The notes under the pieces: generated by a model
The model's input: the letters and a program-made list of their open reading frames with translations, nothing else
Told to the model about the DNA's origin: nothing
Database searches by the model: none
Shown here: positions 14,389 through 24,100 of the stretch, in pieces
Position numbering within the stretch: the first letter of the stretch is position 1
Layout: every line of letters begins with the position of its first letter
Assembly (NCBI GenBank): GCA_048498135.1
Contig: JBEHYO010000037.1
Coordinates: 1-32,956 of the forward strand
Source of the DNA: Dokdonella_A sp937902695
Lineage (GTDB): Bacteria; Pseudomonadota; Gammaproteobacteria; Xanthomonadales; Rhodanobacteraceae
Length of the DNA stretch: 32,956 bases
Direction: 5' to 3'
Program-made: the position numbers and the translations under genes

Positions 14389-15480
14389 ATGGACCGATCC
14401 CCGACGAACGCGCCGCCGCCCGCTTCCCTGTGCCTTTTGCGCACCTCGGCCCTCGGCGACGTCACCCACGTCGTGCCGCTCGTCAGGACGCTCCAGGCGC
14501 GCTGGCCCGAGACGCGCCTCACCTGGCTCATCGGCCATCTGGAGCACAAGCTCGTCGGCGATATCGGCGGCGTCGAGTTCGTCGTCTTCGACAAGCGCGA
14601 GGGCCGTTCGGCGTATCGCGCCGTCCGCGAACAGCTCGGCGGGCGCCGTTTCGACGCGCTCCTGCACATGCAGGTTGCGCTCCGCGCGAATCTCCTGAGC
14701 CGCGTCGTCGACGCGCCGCTCCGCATCGGCTACGACCGCGCGCGCTCGAAGGACCTGCACCGCTTCTTCGTGAACTGCCGCATTCCGGCACGAACCGGCG
14801 AGCACGTGCTCGATGCGATGGCGAGCTTCATCGAGCCGCTCGGCCTCAAGCAGACCGACGTGCGCTGGGACATCCCGATTCCGGACGAGGCGCGCGCCTT
14901 CGCCGCGCGGCACGTTCCCGATGCGACGCCGACGCTGCTGGTGAGCCCGGTGTCGAGCCATCGCAAGCGCAACTGGCGACCCGAGCGTTATGCCGCGGTC
15001 ATGGATCACGCGGCGCTCAGGCACGGCTGGCACGTCGTGCTCTGCGGCGGCCCGGACACGTTCGAGCGCGAGTTCGGCGATGCCATCCTCGCGAAGATGC
15101 ACGCGCGGCCGCTCGACCTCATCGGCAAGGACACGCTGAAGCAGCTGCTCGCGCTGCTCGAGCGCGCCGCGCTCGTGCTCTGCCCCGACTCGGGGCCGAT
15201 GCACATGGCGAACGCGGTCGGCACCCGGGTGCTCGGCCTCCACGCCGCGAGCAATCCGAAGCGCTCGGGGCCGTATTCCGATCTTCGCTGGTGCGTCGAC
15301 CGCTACGACGCCGCCGCGCGCAAATACCGCAAGAAGCCGGCCGACGCGCTCCCCTGGGGCACCAAGCTCGAATACCGCGACGTGATGGACCTCGTCGAGG
15401 TGGACGACGCGATCGAGCGCTTCGAGGCGTTCGCCGAGGCGCGCGGCGCCGGGACGCTCCGGGCTGCGGCGGCACAGTAA
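14389..15480 (+). CDS. Glycosyltransferase family 9 (heptosyltransferase-like)
   Basis: A 363-residue GT9 enzyme, probably transferring heptose from ADP-heptose to the LPS inner core at the cytoplasmic face. Typical motifs: SALGDVTHVVPLVRTLQARWPE in the N-terminal domain, LLVSPVSSHRKRNWRPERYAAVM, LCGGPDTFEREF, and the sugar-nucleotide site LVLCPDSGPMHMANAVGTRVLGLHAASNPKRSGPY. The ATG at 14389 gives MDRSPTNAPPPASLCLLRTS, a short lead before the first beta-strand. The exact acceptor cannot be told from the sequence; pairing with kdkA supports an inner-core role. Confidence 0.88.
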   Translation: MDRSPTNAPPPASLCLLRTSALGDVTHVVPLVRTLQARWPETRLTWLIGHLEHKLVGDIGGVEFVVFDKREGRSAYRAVREQLGGRRFDALLHMQVALRANLLSRVVDAPLRIGYDRARSKDLHRFFVNCRIPARTGEHVLDAMASFIEPLGLKQTDVRWDIPIPDEARAFAARHVPDATPTLLVSPVSSHRKRNWRPERYAAVMDHAALRHGWHVVLCGGPDTFEREFGDAILAKMHARPLDLIGKDTLKQLLALLERAALVLCPDSGPMHMANAVGTRVLGLHAASNPKRSGPYSDLRWCVDRYDAAARKYRKKPADALPWGTKLEYRDVMDLVEVDDAIERFEAFAEARGAGTLRAAAAQ

Positions 15481-15495
15481 TCCTTCGGATGCGCC

Positions 15496-15510
15496 CCGGC
15501 CTCCGGCCGG
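15496..15510. terminator. GC-rich hairpin after the GT9 gene
   Basis: CCGGCC (15496-15501) and GGCCGG (15505-15510) form a six-base stem around TCC, 15 bases after the stop codon. No U-run follows, so it is at best a weak or factor-dependent terminator. Confidence 0.3.
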
Positions 15511-15549
15511 TGCAGACTCGCAGCGCTGCCTGGCCGAGGAGGACCTCCG

Positions 15550-15852
15550 ATGAGAGCACCGATCGCCGCCGCTGTGGTCACCGTCGCCCTGCTGCTCGCG
15601 TCCGTCGTTGCGCACGCGGGATCCGGCGTCGCCGACGCAGACGCGGCGAAAGTCGGGCACTGCACGTTCCTCAAGGACATCGAAGGCCGCTCGGTGTTCG
15701 GCGAGCGGCTCAAGGATCCGGCCGTCAAGAAGGCCAGGGAAGACGCACGCGGGCAGGCCGAGAAGGCCGGCGCGACGGACATCGTCTGGGGCAAGGTCTC
15801 GAGCACGGACATCACGACGGTCGCGGCGAAGGCCTACCGCTGCGGCGGCTGA
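15550..15852 (+). CDS. Small secreted protein, DUF4156-like (copy 1)
   Basis: A 100-residue protein with a signal peptide (MRAPIAAAVVTVALLLASVV, cleavage probably after HAG). The mature part has one Cys near each end: VGHCTFLKDIEG and KAYRC. Between them is AREDARGQAEKAGATDIVWGKV. The layout resembles DUF4156 proteins, which also end in a Tyr-x-Cys motif, but it lacks a lipobox. The two cysteines could form a disulfide in the periplasm. A strong GGAGG site lies upstream. It ends 16 bases before the MscS-like gene; a paralogue follows that gene (17593-17889). The function is unknown. Confidence 0.85.
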   Translation: MRAPIAAAVVTVALLLASVVAHAGSGVADADAAKVGHCTFLKDIEGRSVFGERLKDPAVKKAREDARGQAEKAGATDIVWGKVSSTDITTVAAKAYRCGG

Positions 15853-15868
15853 AGGATTCAGGGGGATC

Positions 15869-17533
15869 ATGACGCGGTTCGAATACGCCGGGCGCTGCGT
15901 GTTCCGGAGACGGCTTGCGAGCTGGCTTTTCGGTCTCTTGTGCGCGATCGCCTGCACGCACGCGATCGCCGAGGCGACGGTGCCGGCGGCGGCGCCGACG
16001 CGCGACGAAGAGCAGTTCGCGCCGGCCAGGGGCGCCGCGCCGATCGTGGTCTGGAATCGCACGCTCATCGAGCTGCAGGCGCCGTTCGGCCATCTGACGC
16101 CGGCCGAACGCGCCGCGGCGGCGGAGCAACGGATCGCAGCCGCCCTCGATACGATGCATCCCGACGAGCTCGTATCGACGTGGATCGAGTCCGGCAGCGA
16201 TGAAGGCGTCCTGATCCGCGCAGGCCCGCTGGTGCTGTTCGGCGTTCTCCCCGCCGACGCCGATGGCACGCGTGCGGGCGCCGAGCGCGCGGGCGAGCAC
16301 ATCGTGGCCGAGCTTAGGTCGATCCTCGCCGACCGCGCCGAATCGCTTCGCGTGCCGAAGCTCCTGAAGGCGATCGGCGTCAGCGCGCTTGCGCTGCTCG
16401 TCTTCGCCGCGCTCCTTGCGGCCGTCGCGCGCGTGCACCGGCGCGCGCATCGACGGCTCGAAGAGCTCTCCGCCCGACGCCGATCGCAGGGGCTCGACCT
16501 GCGCCCGCTGGCATGGGGCGCCCTGCGCGTGCTCGTCGACCTCGCGCGGCTCGCGGCCGTGCTCGCACTCGCCTACCTGACGCTGAGCCTCGTGCTGCGC
16601 CAGTTCCCCTACACGCGGCCGTGGGGCGAGACGCTGGGCGGCTATGTCTTCGACGCGATCGGCCGGCTCGGCGAGGCGTTCGTCGAATCGATACCGTCGC
16701 TCGCGACGCTGCTCCTGATCTGGCTGATCACGCGCGGGCTGGTGCGCGTCGTCAACGCCTGGTTCGACGCGATCGCCGCGGGCACCATTGAGTCGGACTG
16801 GTTCGATCCGCAGACCGCCGGCGCGACGCGGCGCCTCGTCGTGACCGGCATCTGGCTCTTCGCGCTGACGATCGCCTATCCGTACATTCCGGGCTCCGAG
16901 ACGGCCGCGTTCAAGGGCGTCAGCGTGTTCGTCGGCCTGATGCTTTCGCTCGGCTCGGCCGGCGCATTGAGCCAGATCGTCAGCGGATTCGTCGTGCTCT
17001 ATTCGCGCGCGATACGCGTCGGCGATTTCGTGCGCGTCCAGGAAAAGGAAGGCGTCGTCGTCGAACTCGGCCTGCTGTCGTTGAAGCTCGTCACGCGCTT
17101 GCGCGAAGAAGTCACCATCCCGAACACCGTGCTGGCCAGCGCCGCCGTCGACAATTACACGCGCCGCTCGCGCGAGAGCGGCCTCCTCCTTGCGACCTCG
17201 GTCTCGATCGGCTACGACACGCCGTGGCGGCAGGTACACGCGCTGCTCGAGCTCGCCGCATCGCGCACGCCGGATGTCCTGCCGTCGCCCAAGCCATACG
17301 TGCTCGAAACGGCGCTGGCCGATTTCTACGTGCTTTACCAGCTCCATGTCGCGATCGCGACGCCGACCGACCGTCCGTTCGTGCTGTCGCGGCTGCACGC
17401 CGAGATCCAGGATGCATTCAACGAGTTCGGCGTGCAGATCATGTCGCCCAACTTCGAAGCGCAACCCGACGCGAAAGTCTTCGTGCCGCGCGAGCACTGG
17501 AGCGCGGCGCCGGCGCAGAAACCGGCCGCGTGA
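15869..17533 (+). CDS. MscS-family mechanosensitive channel
   Basis: A 554-residue inner-membrane channel of the MscS family, larger than E. coli MscS (286 residues). After a signal-like N-terminus (about residues 1-35) comes a periplasmic stretch, then hydrophobic segments at about 165-190, 212-245, 270-293 and 325-345, and the pore helix region LMLSLGSAGALSQIVSGFVV. The beta domain follows with RAIRVGDFVRVQEKEGVVVELGLLSLKLVTRLREEVTIPN, the family signature, and a C-terminal alpha-beta domain. The ATG at 15869 sits after GGGGGA. It is flanked by two paralogous secreted proteins, which might belong to the same osmotic response. Confidence 0.92.
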   Translation: MTRFEYAGRCVFRRRLASWLFGLLCAIACTHAIAEATVPAAAPTRDEEQFAPARGAAPIVVWNRTLIELQAPFGHLTPAERAAAAEQRIAAALDTMHPDELVSTWIESGSDEGVLIRAGPLVLFGVLPADADGTRAGAERAGEHIVAELRSILADRAESLRVPKLLKAIGVSALALLVFAALLAAVARVHRRAHRRLEELSARRRSQGLDLRPLAWGALRVLVDLARLAAVLALAYLTLSLVLRQFPYTRPWGETLGGYVFDAIGRLGEAFVESIPSLATLLLIWLITRGLVRVVNAWFDAIAAGTIESDWFDPQTAGATRRLVVTGIWLFALTIAYPYIPGSETAAFKGVSVFVGLMLSLGSAGALSQIVSGFVVLYSRAIRVGDFVRVQEKEGVVVELGLLSLKLVTRLREEVTIPNTVLASAAVDNYTRRSRESGLLLATSVSIGYDTPWRQVHALLELAASRTPDVLPSPKPYVLETALADFYVLYQLHVAIATPTDRPFVLSRLHAEIQDAFNEFGVQIMSPNFEAQPDAKVFVPREHWSAAPAQKPAA

Positions 17534-17592
17534 ACGATGGCGCGCGCGTTCGACGAGGCGCACACTGCCCGAGTGGCAAGGAGGAATCGCCG

Positions 17593-17889
17593 ATGAAAGC
17601 GTTATGTCTCGTCGCCGTTGCCCTGATCGCGGGCGGCACCTATTCGGCAGCGGCGGTGGCGCATGTCGACGATGCCGACAAGGCGAAGGTCGCCGGCTGC
17701 ACGTTCGTCAAGGACGTCAGCGCGCCGACGCAGAACGGCAAGCACACGCGCGCCGCGCTCGGCACCGCGATGGAACAGGCGCGCACCGACGCCGGGAAAG
17801 CCGGCGCTACGCACATCGTCTGGGACAAGGTCAGGAACGCCAACGTCTCGAGCGTCAGCGGCAAGGCCTATCGCTGCGCCAGCACCTGA
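17593..17889 (+). CDS. Small secreted protein, DUF4156-like (copy 2)
   Basis: A 98-residue paralogue of the protein at 15550-15852. It has a signal peptide (MKALCLVAVALIAGGTYSAA), then KAKVAGCTFVKDV and the conserved block AGKAGATHIVWDKV and KAYRC. Both copies share CTFxKD, KAGATxIVWxKV and KAYRC with the same spacing, so they arose by duplication. AGGAGG lies eight bases before the ATG. It lies 59 bases after the MscS-like gene and converges with an FG-GAP gene (16 bases between stops). Confidence 0.85.
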   Translation: MKALCLVAVALIAGGTYSAAAVAHVDDADKAKVAGCTFVKDVSAPTQNGKHTRAALGTAMEQARTDAGKAGATHIVWDKVRNANVSSVSGKAYRCAST

Positions 17890-17905
17890 CTGCGCGCCGC
17901 TCCGG

Positions 17906-19105
17906 TTACGAATCGACAGGGCCGAGCCTGTAGAAATATGCCGCGCCCTGGCTCAGCTTCGTGCCGATATCGGCGCCCCACGCCGTGACGAGCGCGGTGT
18001 TGCCGTCGAGCGCGCTGAAATAACCGAATACGTCGCCGGGCTGCGCGTCGGACGCAACGAGCTTTCGCTGCGGCGCGAACGGCGCCGCGGAATTGGGGCG
18101 CCCGAATACGTAGGCGGCGCCGCGATAGGCGTTGATCGCATACGAACCGACCAGCAGCGTCGGACTCTGGTAGTTGACCGAGGAGCCGAACCAGCTGATC
18201 GGTACGCCGTCGTGAATGACGAGGTGCTGCGCCTGCGTCCACTGCGTACCCTGCTCTTCGAAGCGATACACCGATCCCTGGCTCACGTGGCCGTGAACCG
18301 TGGCGCCGGGCGCGCCGATGAACGCCGTCTTGCCGTCGATGGTCACCGAGACGCCGAAGTTGTCGCGCGCACGGCCGTCGCTCGCGACCAGCTTCGCCGT
18401 GCGCGTCGAGCTGTTCCCGGCCAGCTTGTAGACATAGACGGCTCCCTGGCCGAGATTGCCGTTCACGGTTGCGGCATAGGACCCGACGAGCACCGTGTTG
18501 CCCGAGATCGCCAGCGGATATCCGAAAAAGGCGGTGTCGTCGCCGGGATCGGGCGCGTCGATCTTCTGTATCTGATTCCACAGACCGCTGGAGCTCGCGA
18601 GCGGCCGGAACACGTAGACCGAGCCCGGCACGTGCACGTTGTTGACGCCGGCGCCGCCGGCGCCGACCAGAAGGTAATTCTGGCTCAGCGCGATGCCGCG
18701 CCCGAACGTACCCAATGCACTGCCGTCGGACGGCGTGATCTTCTGCCGCTGCTGCCACGTGTTGCCGTCGTGCGTGTAGATGTAGACGGCGCCGGCCCAG
18801 GTCTGCCCGTTGACCGCGGCATTCGGCGCCGCGACAGCCAGCACGCTCTGCCCGAGCAGCGCGACCTGCTGACCGAAGCGGTCGAACGCGGCGCCGTCGC
18901 TGGAGACGACTTTCTGCACCTGCGTCCAGACGCCGCTGATCCGCCGGAAGACGTAGACCGCACCCTGCCCCGCGTTCCCGCGGATTGCTGCGTCGGGCGC
19001 GCCGAATACGGCGAGGTCGCCGGACATCGCGACCGAGCTTCCGAACCAGTCTTGCGCCGCTCCATCGGAGGCGACGACTTTTTGCGCGATGGCAGGATTT
19101 GGCAT
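17906..19105 (-). CDS. FG-GAP repeat beta-propeller protein
   Basis: A 399-residue protein made of about seven FG-GAP units of roughly 55 residues with the pattern ASDGxxxDxFGxSVAxSGxxAxVGAPxAxxxGxxxQGAVYVF. They should form a complete seven-bladed propeller, as in integrin alpha-chain-like bacterial proteins. Usually such proteins are secreted, but no signal peptide is visible: the ATG at 19105 gives MPNPAIAQKVVASDG and an in-frame TGA lies five codons upstream. It may have lost its export signal, begin at an alternative start, or be exported by another route. The function is unknown. It is the final gene of this minus-strand stretch. Confidence 0.8.
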   Translation of the reverse strand: MPNPAIAQKVVASDGAAQDWFGSSVAMSGDLAVFGAPDAAIRGNAGQGAVYVFRRISGVWTQVQKVVSSDGAAFDRFGQQVALLGQSVLAVAAPNAAVNGQTWAGAVYIYTHDGNTWQQRQKITPSDGSALGTFGRGIALSQNYLLVGAGGAGVNNVHVPGSVYVFRPLASSSGLWNQIQKIDAPDPGDDTAFFGYPLAISGNTVLVGSYAATVNGNLGQGAVYVYKLAGNSSTRTAKLVASDGRARDNFGVSVTIDGKTAFIGAPGATVHGHVSQGSVYRFEEQGTQWTQAQHLVIHDGVPISWFGSSVNYQSPTLLVGSYAINAYRGAAYVFGRPNSAAPFAPQRKLVASDAQPGDVFGYFSALDGNTALVTAWGADIGTKLSQGAAYFYRLGPVDS

Positions 19106-19236
19106 GATCTCGGCCGCTCAGGAGTTGGCGTTCATCATCGCGGCACAGACCTCACGCGCGCGCCGCACCGGGGCGCATAGCATAAGCGGGAAGCCCGCCC
19201 GGATCGACGACGGGCCGCACGCTCGCACCGGCAGGT

Positions 19237-19677
19237 TCAGCCCTGCGGCGAGCGCGCAGTCGCGTTCGCGTCCGCGCCGGTCGTGCCGCCGTAATCCTCG
19301 TACGACTTTTCCTCGACGAGCGTCGAGCCGAGCTTCTCGTTGATCGCGCGCTTGATCTCGGCGCGCTCGTCGTTGCGGATGTAGACCGAGCGTGCGAGCT
19401 CGACGAACTCGGCGTCGAACGCCTTCGCCTTCTCCTTGAGGCGGATGCGGTCCTCGATCTCCCAGAGCGCCTCGTTGACGCGGCGCAGCGCGTCGCGTTC
19501 GGCGGCGATGTCGTTGCGCGTGGCGCCGTCGGCCTGCCACGTGCCGTTCAGAAGATCGAGCTCGACGCGGACGTTCGCGAGCTTCGCCGCGCTCCTGATG
19601 CGCTCGGACTTGATCTCGAGGATCGTGATCTTGTCGATCAGCTCGCCGTAGGAAACCGGGACGGATATCTGGCTCAT
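19237..19677 (-). CDS. DUF6165 family protein
   Basis: A 146-residue protein with MSQISVPVSYGELIDKITILEI, ELDLLNGTWQADGATRNDIAAER, LWEIEDRIRLKEKAKAFDAEF and VYIRNDERAEIKRAINEKLGS. I recognise this as the DUF6165 family; the function is unknown. It is mostly charged and helical, with no signal or membrane segment. It begins 68 bases after the response regulator stop and may be read from the same transcript. Confidence 0.8.
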   Translation of the reverse strand: MSQISVPVSYGELIDKITILEIKSERIRSAAKLANVRVELDLLNGTWQADGATRNDIAAERDALRRVNEALWEIEDRIRLKEKAKAFDAEFVELARSVYIRNDERAEIKRAINEKLGSTLVEEKSYEDYGGTTGADANATARSPQG

Positions 19678-19745
19678 GCGATTAGCGTAGCACCATCGCT
19701 TTTCGGCTCGCGACGGGGCCGGTCGGGCGCACGGACCGGCCTCGT

Positions 19746-20384
19746 TCAATCGACCAGGTGCTTGCGCATCGCGTACCGCACGAGCTCGGCGCTGTTGCGC
19801 ATGCCGAGCTTCGTCAGCACGCGGCCGCGATGGTTCTCGGCAGTCTTCGTGCTGATGTCGAGCTTCTGCGCGATCTCCTTGATCGTGAGCCCGTCGACGA
19901 CCAGATGCAGCACCTCGCGCTCGCGCGGGGACAGCGCGCCGTACGGATCGGCCGTCAGCCGCTGCGGCTGCTGCAGCTGTTCGGCGATCACGCGCGTCGC
20001 GTACGGCCCGAAATAGACGCCGCCCGCGGCGACGGCGCGGATCGCCACGAGCAGCTCGGCGGTCGCCGCGTGCTTGATCAGATAGCCGGACGCGCCGGCG
20101 CGAACGACCTGCAGCACGTATTCGTCTTCCTCGTGCATCGTCAGCACGAGCACGCGCGTGCGCGGCAGCTCGGTGGTCAGTCGCCGCACCACCTCGATGC
20201 CGTTGAGGCGCGGCATCGAGATGTCGACGATCGCCACGTCGGGCCGCACCGCGTGCGCCTGCTCGATCGCGTTGATGCCATCGCCGGCCTCGGCGACGAC
20301 GACGCAATCCCCGCTCGCGCGGAGCGCGGTCACGAGGCATTCGCGCAGCACCGTGTGATCGTCGGCGAGCAGGATGCGGATCAT
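19746..20384 (-). CDS. NarL/FixJ-type response regulator
   Basis: A 212-residue transcription regulator. The receiver domain (1-120) has the acidic pocket LLADDH, phosphoacceptor Asp54 (VAIVDISMPRL), LTMHEEDEYV and Lys at YLIKH. The C-terminal LuxR-type helix-turn-helix reads LSPREREVLHLVVDGLTIKEIAQKLDISTKTAENH. It overlaps the histidine-kinase stop by four bases (ATGA), so the pair is translationally coupled and is the cognate couple. The target genes are unknown; the palindromes at 26514-26556 are candidates. Confidence 0.95.
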   Translation of the reverse strand: MIRILLADDHTVLRECLVTALRASGDCVVVAEAGDGINAIEQAHAVRPDVAIVDISMPRLNGIEVVRRLTTELPRTRVLVLTMHEEDEYVLQVVRAGASGYLIKHAATAELLVAIRAVAAGGVYFGPYATRVIAEQLQQPQRLTADPYGALSPREREVLHLVVDGLTIKEIAQKLDISTKTAENHRGRVLTKLGMRNSAELVRYAMRKHLVD

Positions 20385-21160
20385 GGCGCGGCCCCGGCCG
20401 TGGAAGGCAAGGGAAACTGCGCGGACACCGTCGATCCCTCGCCCGGCTTCGAATCGAGCCGAAGCATGCCGCCGAAGAGGCGCACGCGATCGCGCATGCC
20501 GCCGAGGCCGCTGCTGCGGCCCTGGCTCGACGCCGCGAACGCCGCCTCCGGATCGCAGCCGGCGCCGTCGTCGCGGATCGCGAGCGTGAGATAGATCGAG
20601 CGCCGGCGCAGGCTGACGTTCACGTGCGTCGCGGCGGCGTGCTTGGCGATGTTCGAGAGCGACTCCTGCGTCACGCGGAAGATCAGCGTCGAGAGATCGC
20701 CGTCGACCTCGGGAAACGGCTGATCGAACTCGAGCGAAACGGCGAGCCGGTGATCGTCCTGATAGGTGCGCGCCAGCCAGCGCAGCGCGGGTTCGAGACC
20801 GAGATCGTCCAGGATCTGCGGCCGCAGCAGCCGCGACAGATCGCGCGTGTCCTTCAGCGTCGACTGCGCGACGTCGCGCGCGCGCGCGAGCCGATCGCGC
20901 GCTTCGTCCGGCCGCTCGCCGAGCGCGTCGGTCGCCTGCGCAACGAGATGGATCAGCGCCGTCAGGCTGTGGCCGATGCCGTCGTGCAGCTCGTGCGCGA
21001 GGCGGCGGCGCTCGTCTTCCTGCACGCGCCAGACCGAGCGGGCGAGATGCTGGAAATAATCCTGGCCCTTCTGCAGCCGCTCGATCAGCTCGCGCTGCTG
21101 GAGCAGCACGTCGTCGAGCTTGCGGCGCAGCGCGGCGCGTTCTTCCGTGTCATCGTGCAT
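20381..21160 (-). CDS. Soluble sensor histidine kinase (HisKA_3/NarX-like)
   Basis: A 259-residue histidine kinase without membrane segment or recognisable sensor domain. An N-terminal coiled-coil (about 1-40) leads to the dimerisation box with phosphorylatable His59 (LAHELHDGIGHSLTALIH), then a HATPase domain with LIFRVTQESLSNIAKHAAATHV, IRDDGAGCDP and SSGLGGMRDRVRLFGGMLRL. ATG at 21160 is chosen; a TTG at 21166 adds two residues. The start overlaps the Ser/Thr kinase gene by 11 bases. Lacking its own sensor, it may receive input from the upstream kinase or FHA protein; this is inference. Confidence 0.93.
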   Translation of the reverse strand: MHDDTEERAALRRKLDDVLLQQRELIERLQKGQDYFQHLARSVWRVQEDERRRLAHELHDGIGHSLTALIHLVAQATDALGERPDEARDRLARARDVAQSTLKDTRDLSRLLRPQILDDLGLEPALRWLARTYQDDHRLAVSLEFDQPFPEVDGDLSTLIFRVTQESLSNIAKHAAATHVNVSLRRRSIYLTLAIRDDGAGCDPEAAFAASSQGRSSGLGGMRDRVRLFGGMLRLDSKPGEGSTVSAQFPLPSTAGAAP

Positions 21161-24100
21161 CGCCAAGATCCTGTTTCAGGCGCCGGTCGAGCGCGGCCTC
21201 GAGCGTCGATTTCTGCGCGGGCGGTGCATCGGCGAGCAATTGCGCGCGCGTCGCCTCCGCGGCCGCCCGCGCTGCCGCGGCCTCTGCGCCGCCGGACGGC
21301 AGCGCGCGGACACCGAGCGCGTGCAGCAGCGTCGCGTTCGCATAACGACCGGTGTCCTTCAAGAGCGCAATGCCCTCGCGGTAGCGGCGCGCCGCGTCGT
21401 CGTGGTTGCCTGCGCGAAGCGCGGCGGCCATCTCGAGCTCGAGCCATTCGAGCCGGAACGGCACCTGCCCGAGCTGCGTCGTGCGCGTGCCAAGCGCCGC
21501 GAGCAGCGCCGCCGCGGTGGTTCGATCGCCGCTCGCGAGCGCGGTGCGCGTCTGCTCGAGCTTGATGCGGAAGTCGAGCGTGCCCGAATGCGAGGCATCG
21601 GCCGCCTTCGCCGCTTCGTCGAGCTTCGCGCGCGCTGCCGCGACGTCGTCGGCGAGCAGCGCGCGCCGAGCGGCGACGAGCAGGTAGCCGCCGCGCTGCT
21701 CGCTGTTCACCCGATCGGCATGGATCGCCGCGAGCGCCGCGTCGGCCGCAGCCGCATCGCCGAGCGCGAGCGCGATGCGCGCCTTGGATAGATTCGTCTC
21801 GACCTCGCCGCGCTCGTCGGAGCGTCGCGAGAAGAACTGCTGTGCGCGATCCGCCGCGGCCAGCGCATCGGCGAGCCGTCCCTGGACGAGATAAAGATCG
21901 GCGAGCGTGATCTGCCCCGCCGCCACTTCCTCGGGCAGCTGCGCATCCTCGGCCTTGCGCAGCGTCGCCTGCAGCCGCTCCTCGGCCGACGCGAAGTGGC
22001 CCTGCGCGATGTCGAGCAGGCCGATGCTCTGCTCGACGTGCAGCGTGCCGCGGCGGTCGTCGATCTTGCGGTACAGGTCGAGCGCCTGCTGCCAGTAGAC
22101 CAGCGCATCGTCGAAGCTGCCGAGCTGGTAGGAGGCGAATCCGACGTTGTCGAGGCTCTCGGCGATGAGCACCGGATCGTCGAGGCGGCGGCGGATCGCG
22201 AGCGCCTCCTTGTACGCCGCCAGCGCGGCCGCGAAATCACCGCGCTCTTCGGCGACGACGCCGCGGTCGTTGTGCAGGTCGGCAACGCTCGCCTGATCGC
22301 CGATCGCTTCGAGCAGGCCTTTCGCGCGATCGAGCGTCTTCTCGGCCGTATCGCGCTGACCCATCACGGCCTGCACGATCGCGAGGTTGCGAAGCGCCTT
22401 GGCGAGCCCGCGTTGATCGCCGAGCCTTTCCTGGATCTGCGCCGCGGCGCCGTAGGCTTCGGCCGCCGCATCGAGCTTGCCGACGTGCTCGTAGCCGACG
22501 CCCATCGCGTTGCGCGTCTCGGCCTCCGCTGCGGCGTCGCCCGAGCGCACGTTCAGCACGAGCGCGTGCAGGAGGTAATCGTCGACGCCGCGGCCGGCCT
22601 GCGCCTGCTGGATCGCCGTGCGTCCGAGCAGGAACCAGGCGCGCGCGTCCTCGCCGTCGGCGGCGACGGCGCGCTGGAGCGTCGCCATCGCCTCCTCGCC
22701 GTTTCCGGCGTCGGCGAGCGTATCGGCATAGCGCAGCGCGAGCGCGGGATCGTGCGGGAACGCCTTCACCGCGGCGGCGAGCGCCGCGACCGCTTTGTCC
22801 GGATCGCCGCCGTCGGACGATGCGCGCGCATAAAGCTCGCGTGCGGTCGGGCCAAGGGCGGTCGCGTAGCGCTTCATGGCGTCGTCGCGCGTGTTCTCTG
22901 CCGGCAGATCCTCGTGCGCTTTTTCCTGCGCGTCGAGAAGGCGCATCGTCACCAGCGCGCCCGCCGGCGCCACCGTGGCGAGCTCGCTCGCCGCGGCGTC
23001 GTACTTTTTCTGGTCCATCGCGACGAGGCCGCGACCGAACGCTTCGGCACCCGCCGGCGCGAGCGGCGGCGCCGCGCCGGCGCGGACATCGGACTTCGCG
23101 AGTGCGCCGGCCCATGCGGTTTCGTACGCGGCGACGAGCGCGGCAGGATCCTTGCCGTGCGCGGAAACGGTGACGTCTTCCGCACCGCTGCCGGGCTGGG
23201 ACCAGACGAGATCGAGCGCCAGCCCGTCCTTGTCACGGCGCAGCGCGCCGCGCAGCACGCGGTTGGCGTTCGCGGCGCGCGCGATATCCGGCAACTGCCG
23301 CGCGAGCGCGTCGCCCGAGAGATCGGGCGCGGTGCGCGCCATGGCGTCGCGCACGCGCGGGCGCGTCGCGACCGCAAGGCGCGCATCGCCGCGCAGCCAT
23401 TCTTGCGCGTGCTCCTCGAGCGCGCGCGCGAGAGCGATGGCGTCCGCATCGTCGCGCGGCGCGGTGAACGGCAGCACCGCGACCCGCGGCAGCGCGGGCT
23501 GCATCGGCGCGATGAGCTGGCCGAGCGGCACCGGATGACGCCAGAAGTACGCGCTCGCGGCGCCGACGAGGACAACGAGCGCGGTCAGGCCGAACACGAG
23601 CTTGCGGTTGAGCGGCGGCCGCGGGACGTGCTTCGAATCGAGCGCGCGCAGCACGTCCCTGGCGCTCTGGAAACGATGGCCCGGATTGACCTTGAGCAGC
23701 CGCTCGCACAGCGCGTGGAGCCAGCGCGGCAGATCGGGGCGCGCCTTCGCCAGCGACGGCGGCGGGCGCACGATGCGCTGGATCACGGTCTCGGCCGGCG
23801 TGCCGCCCGCGAACGGCAGTGCGCCGGTCAGCATTTCGTAGAGGATGAGGCCCGTCGTGTAGAGATCGCTGCGCGCGTCGGCGAGCTCGCCGCGCGCCTG
23901 CTCGGGCGAAAGATACTCGGGCGTGCCGACGATGACGCCGCTCTGCGTCATGCCGGTCGCGCCGAGGCTGCGCGCGACGCCGAAGTCGGTGATGTAGGCG
24001 TGGCCGTTCGCGTCGAGCAGCACGTTGGCGGGCTTGAGGTCGCGATGGATCACGCCGCGCTGGTGCGCGGCCGCGAGGCCGTCGAGCAGGCCGCGCGTGA

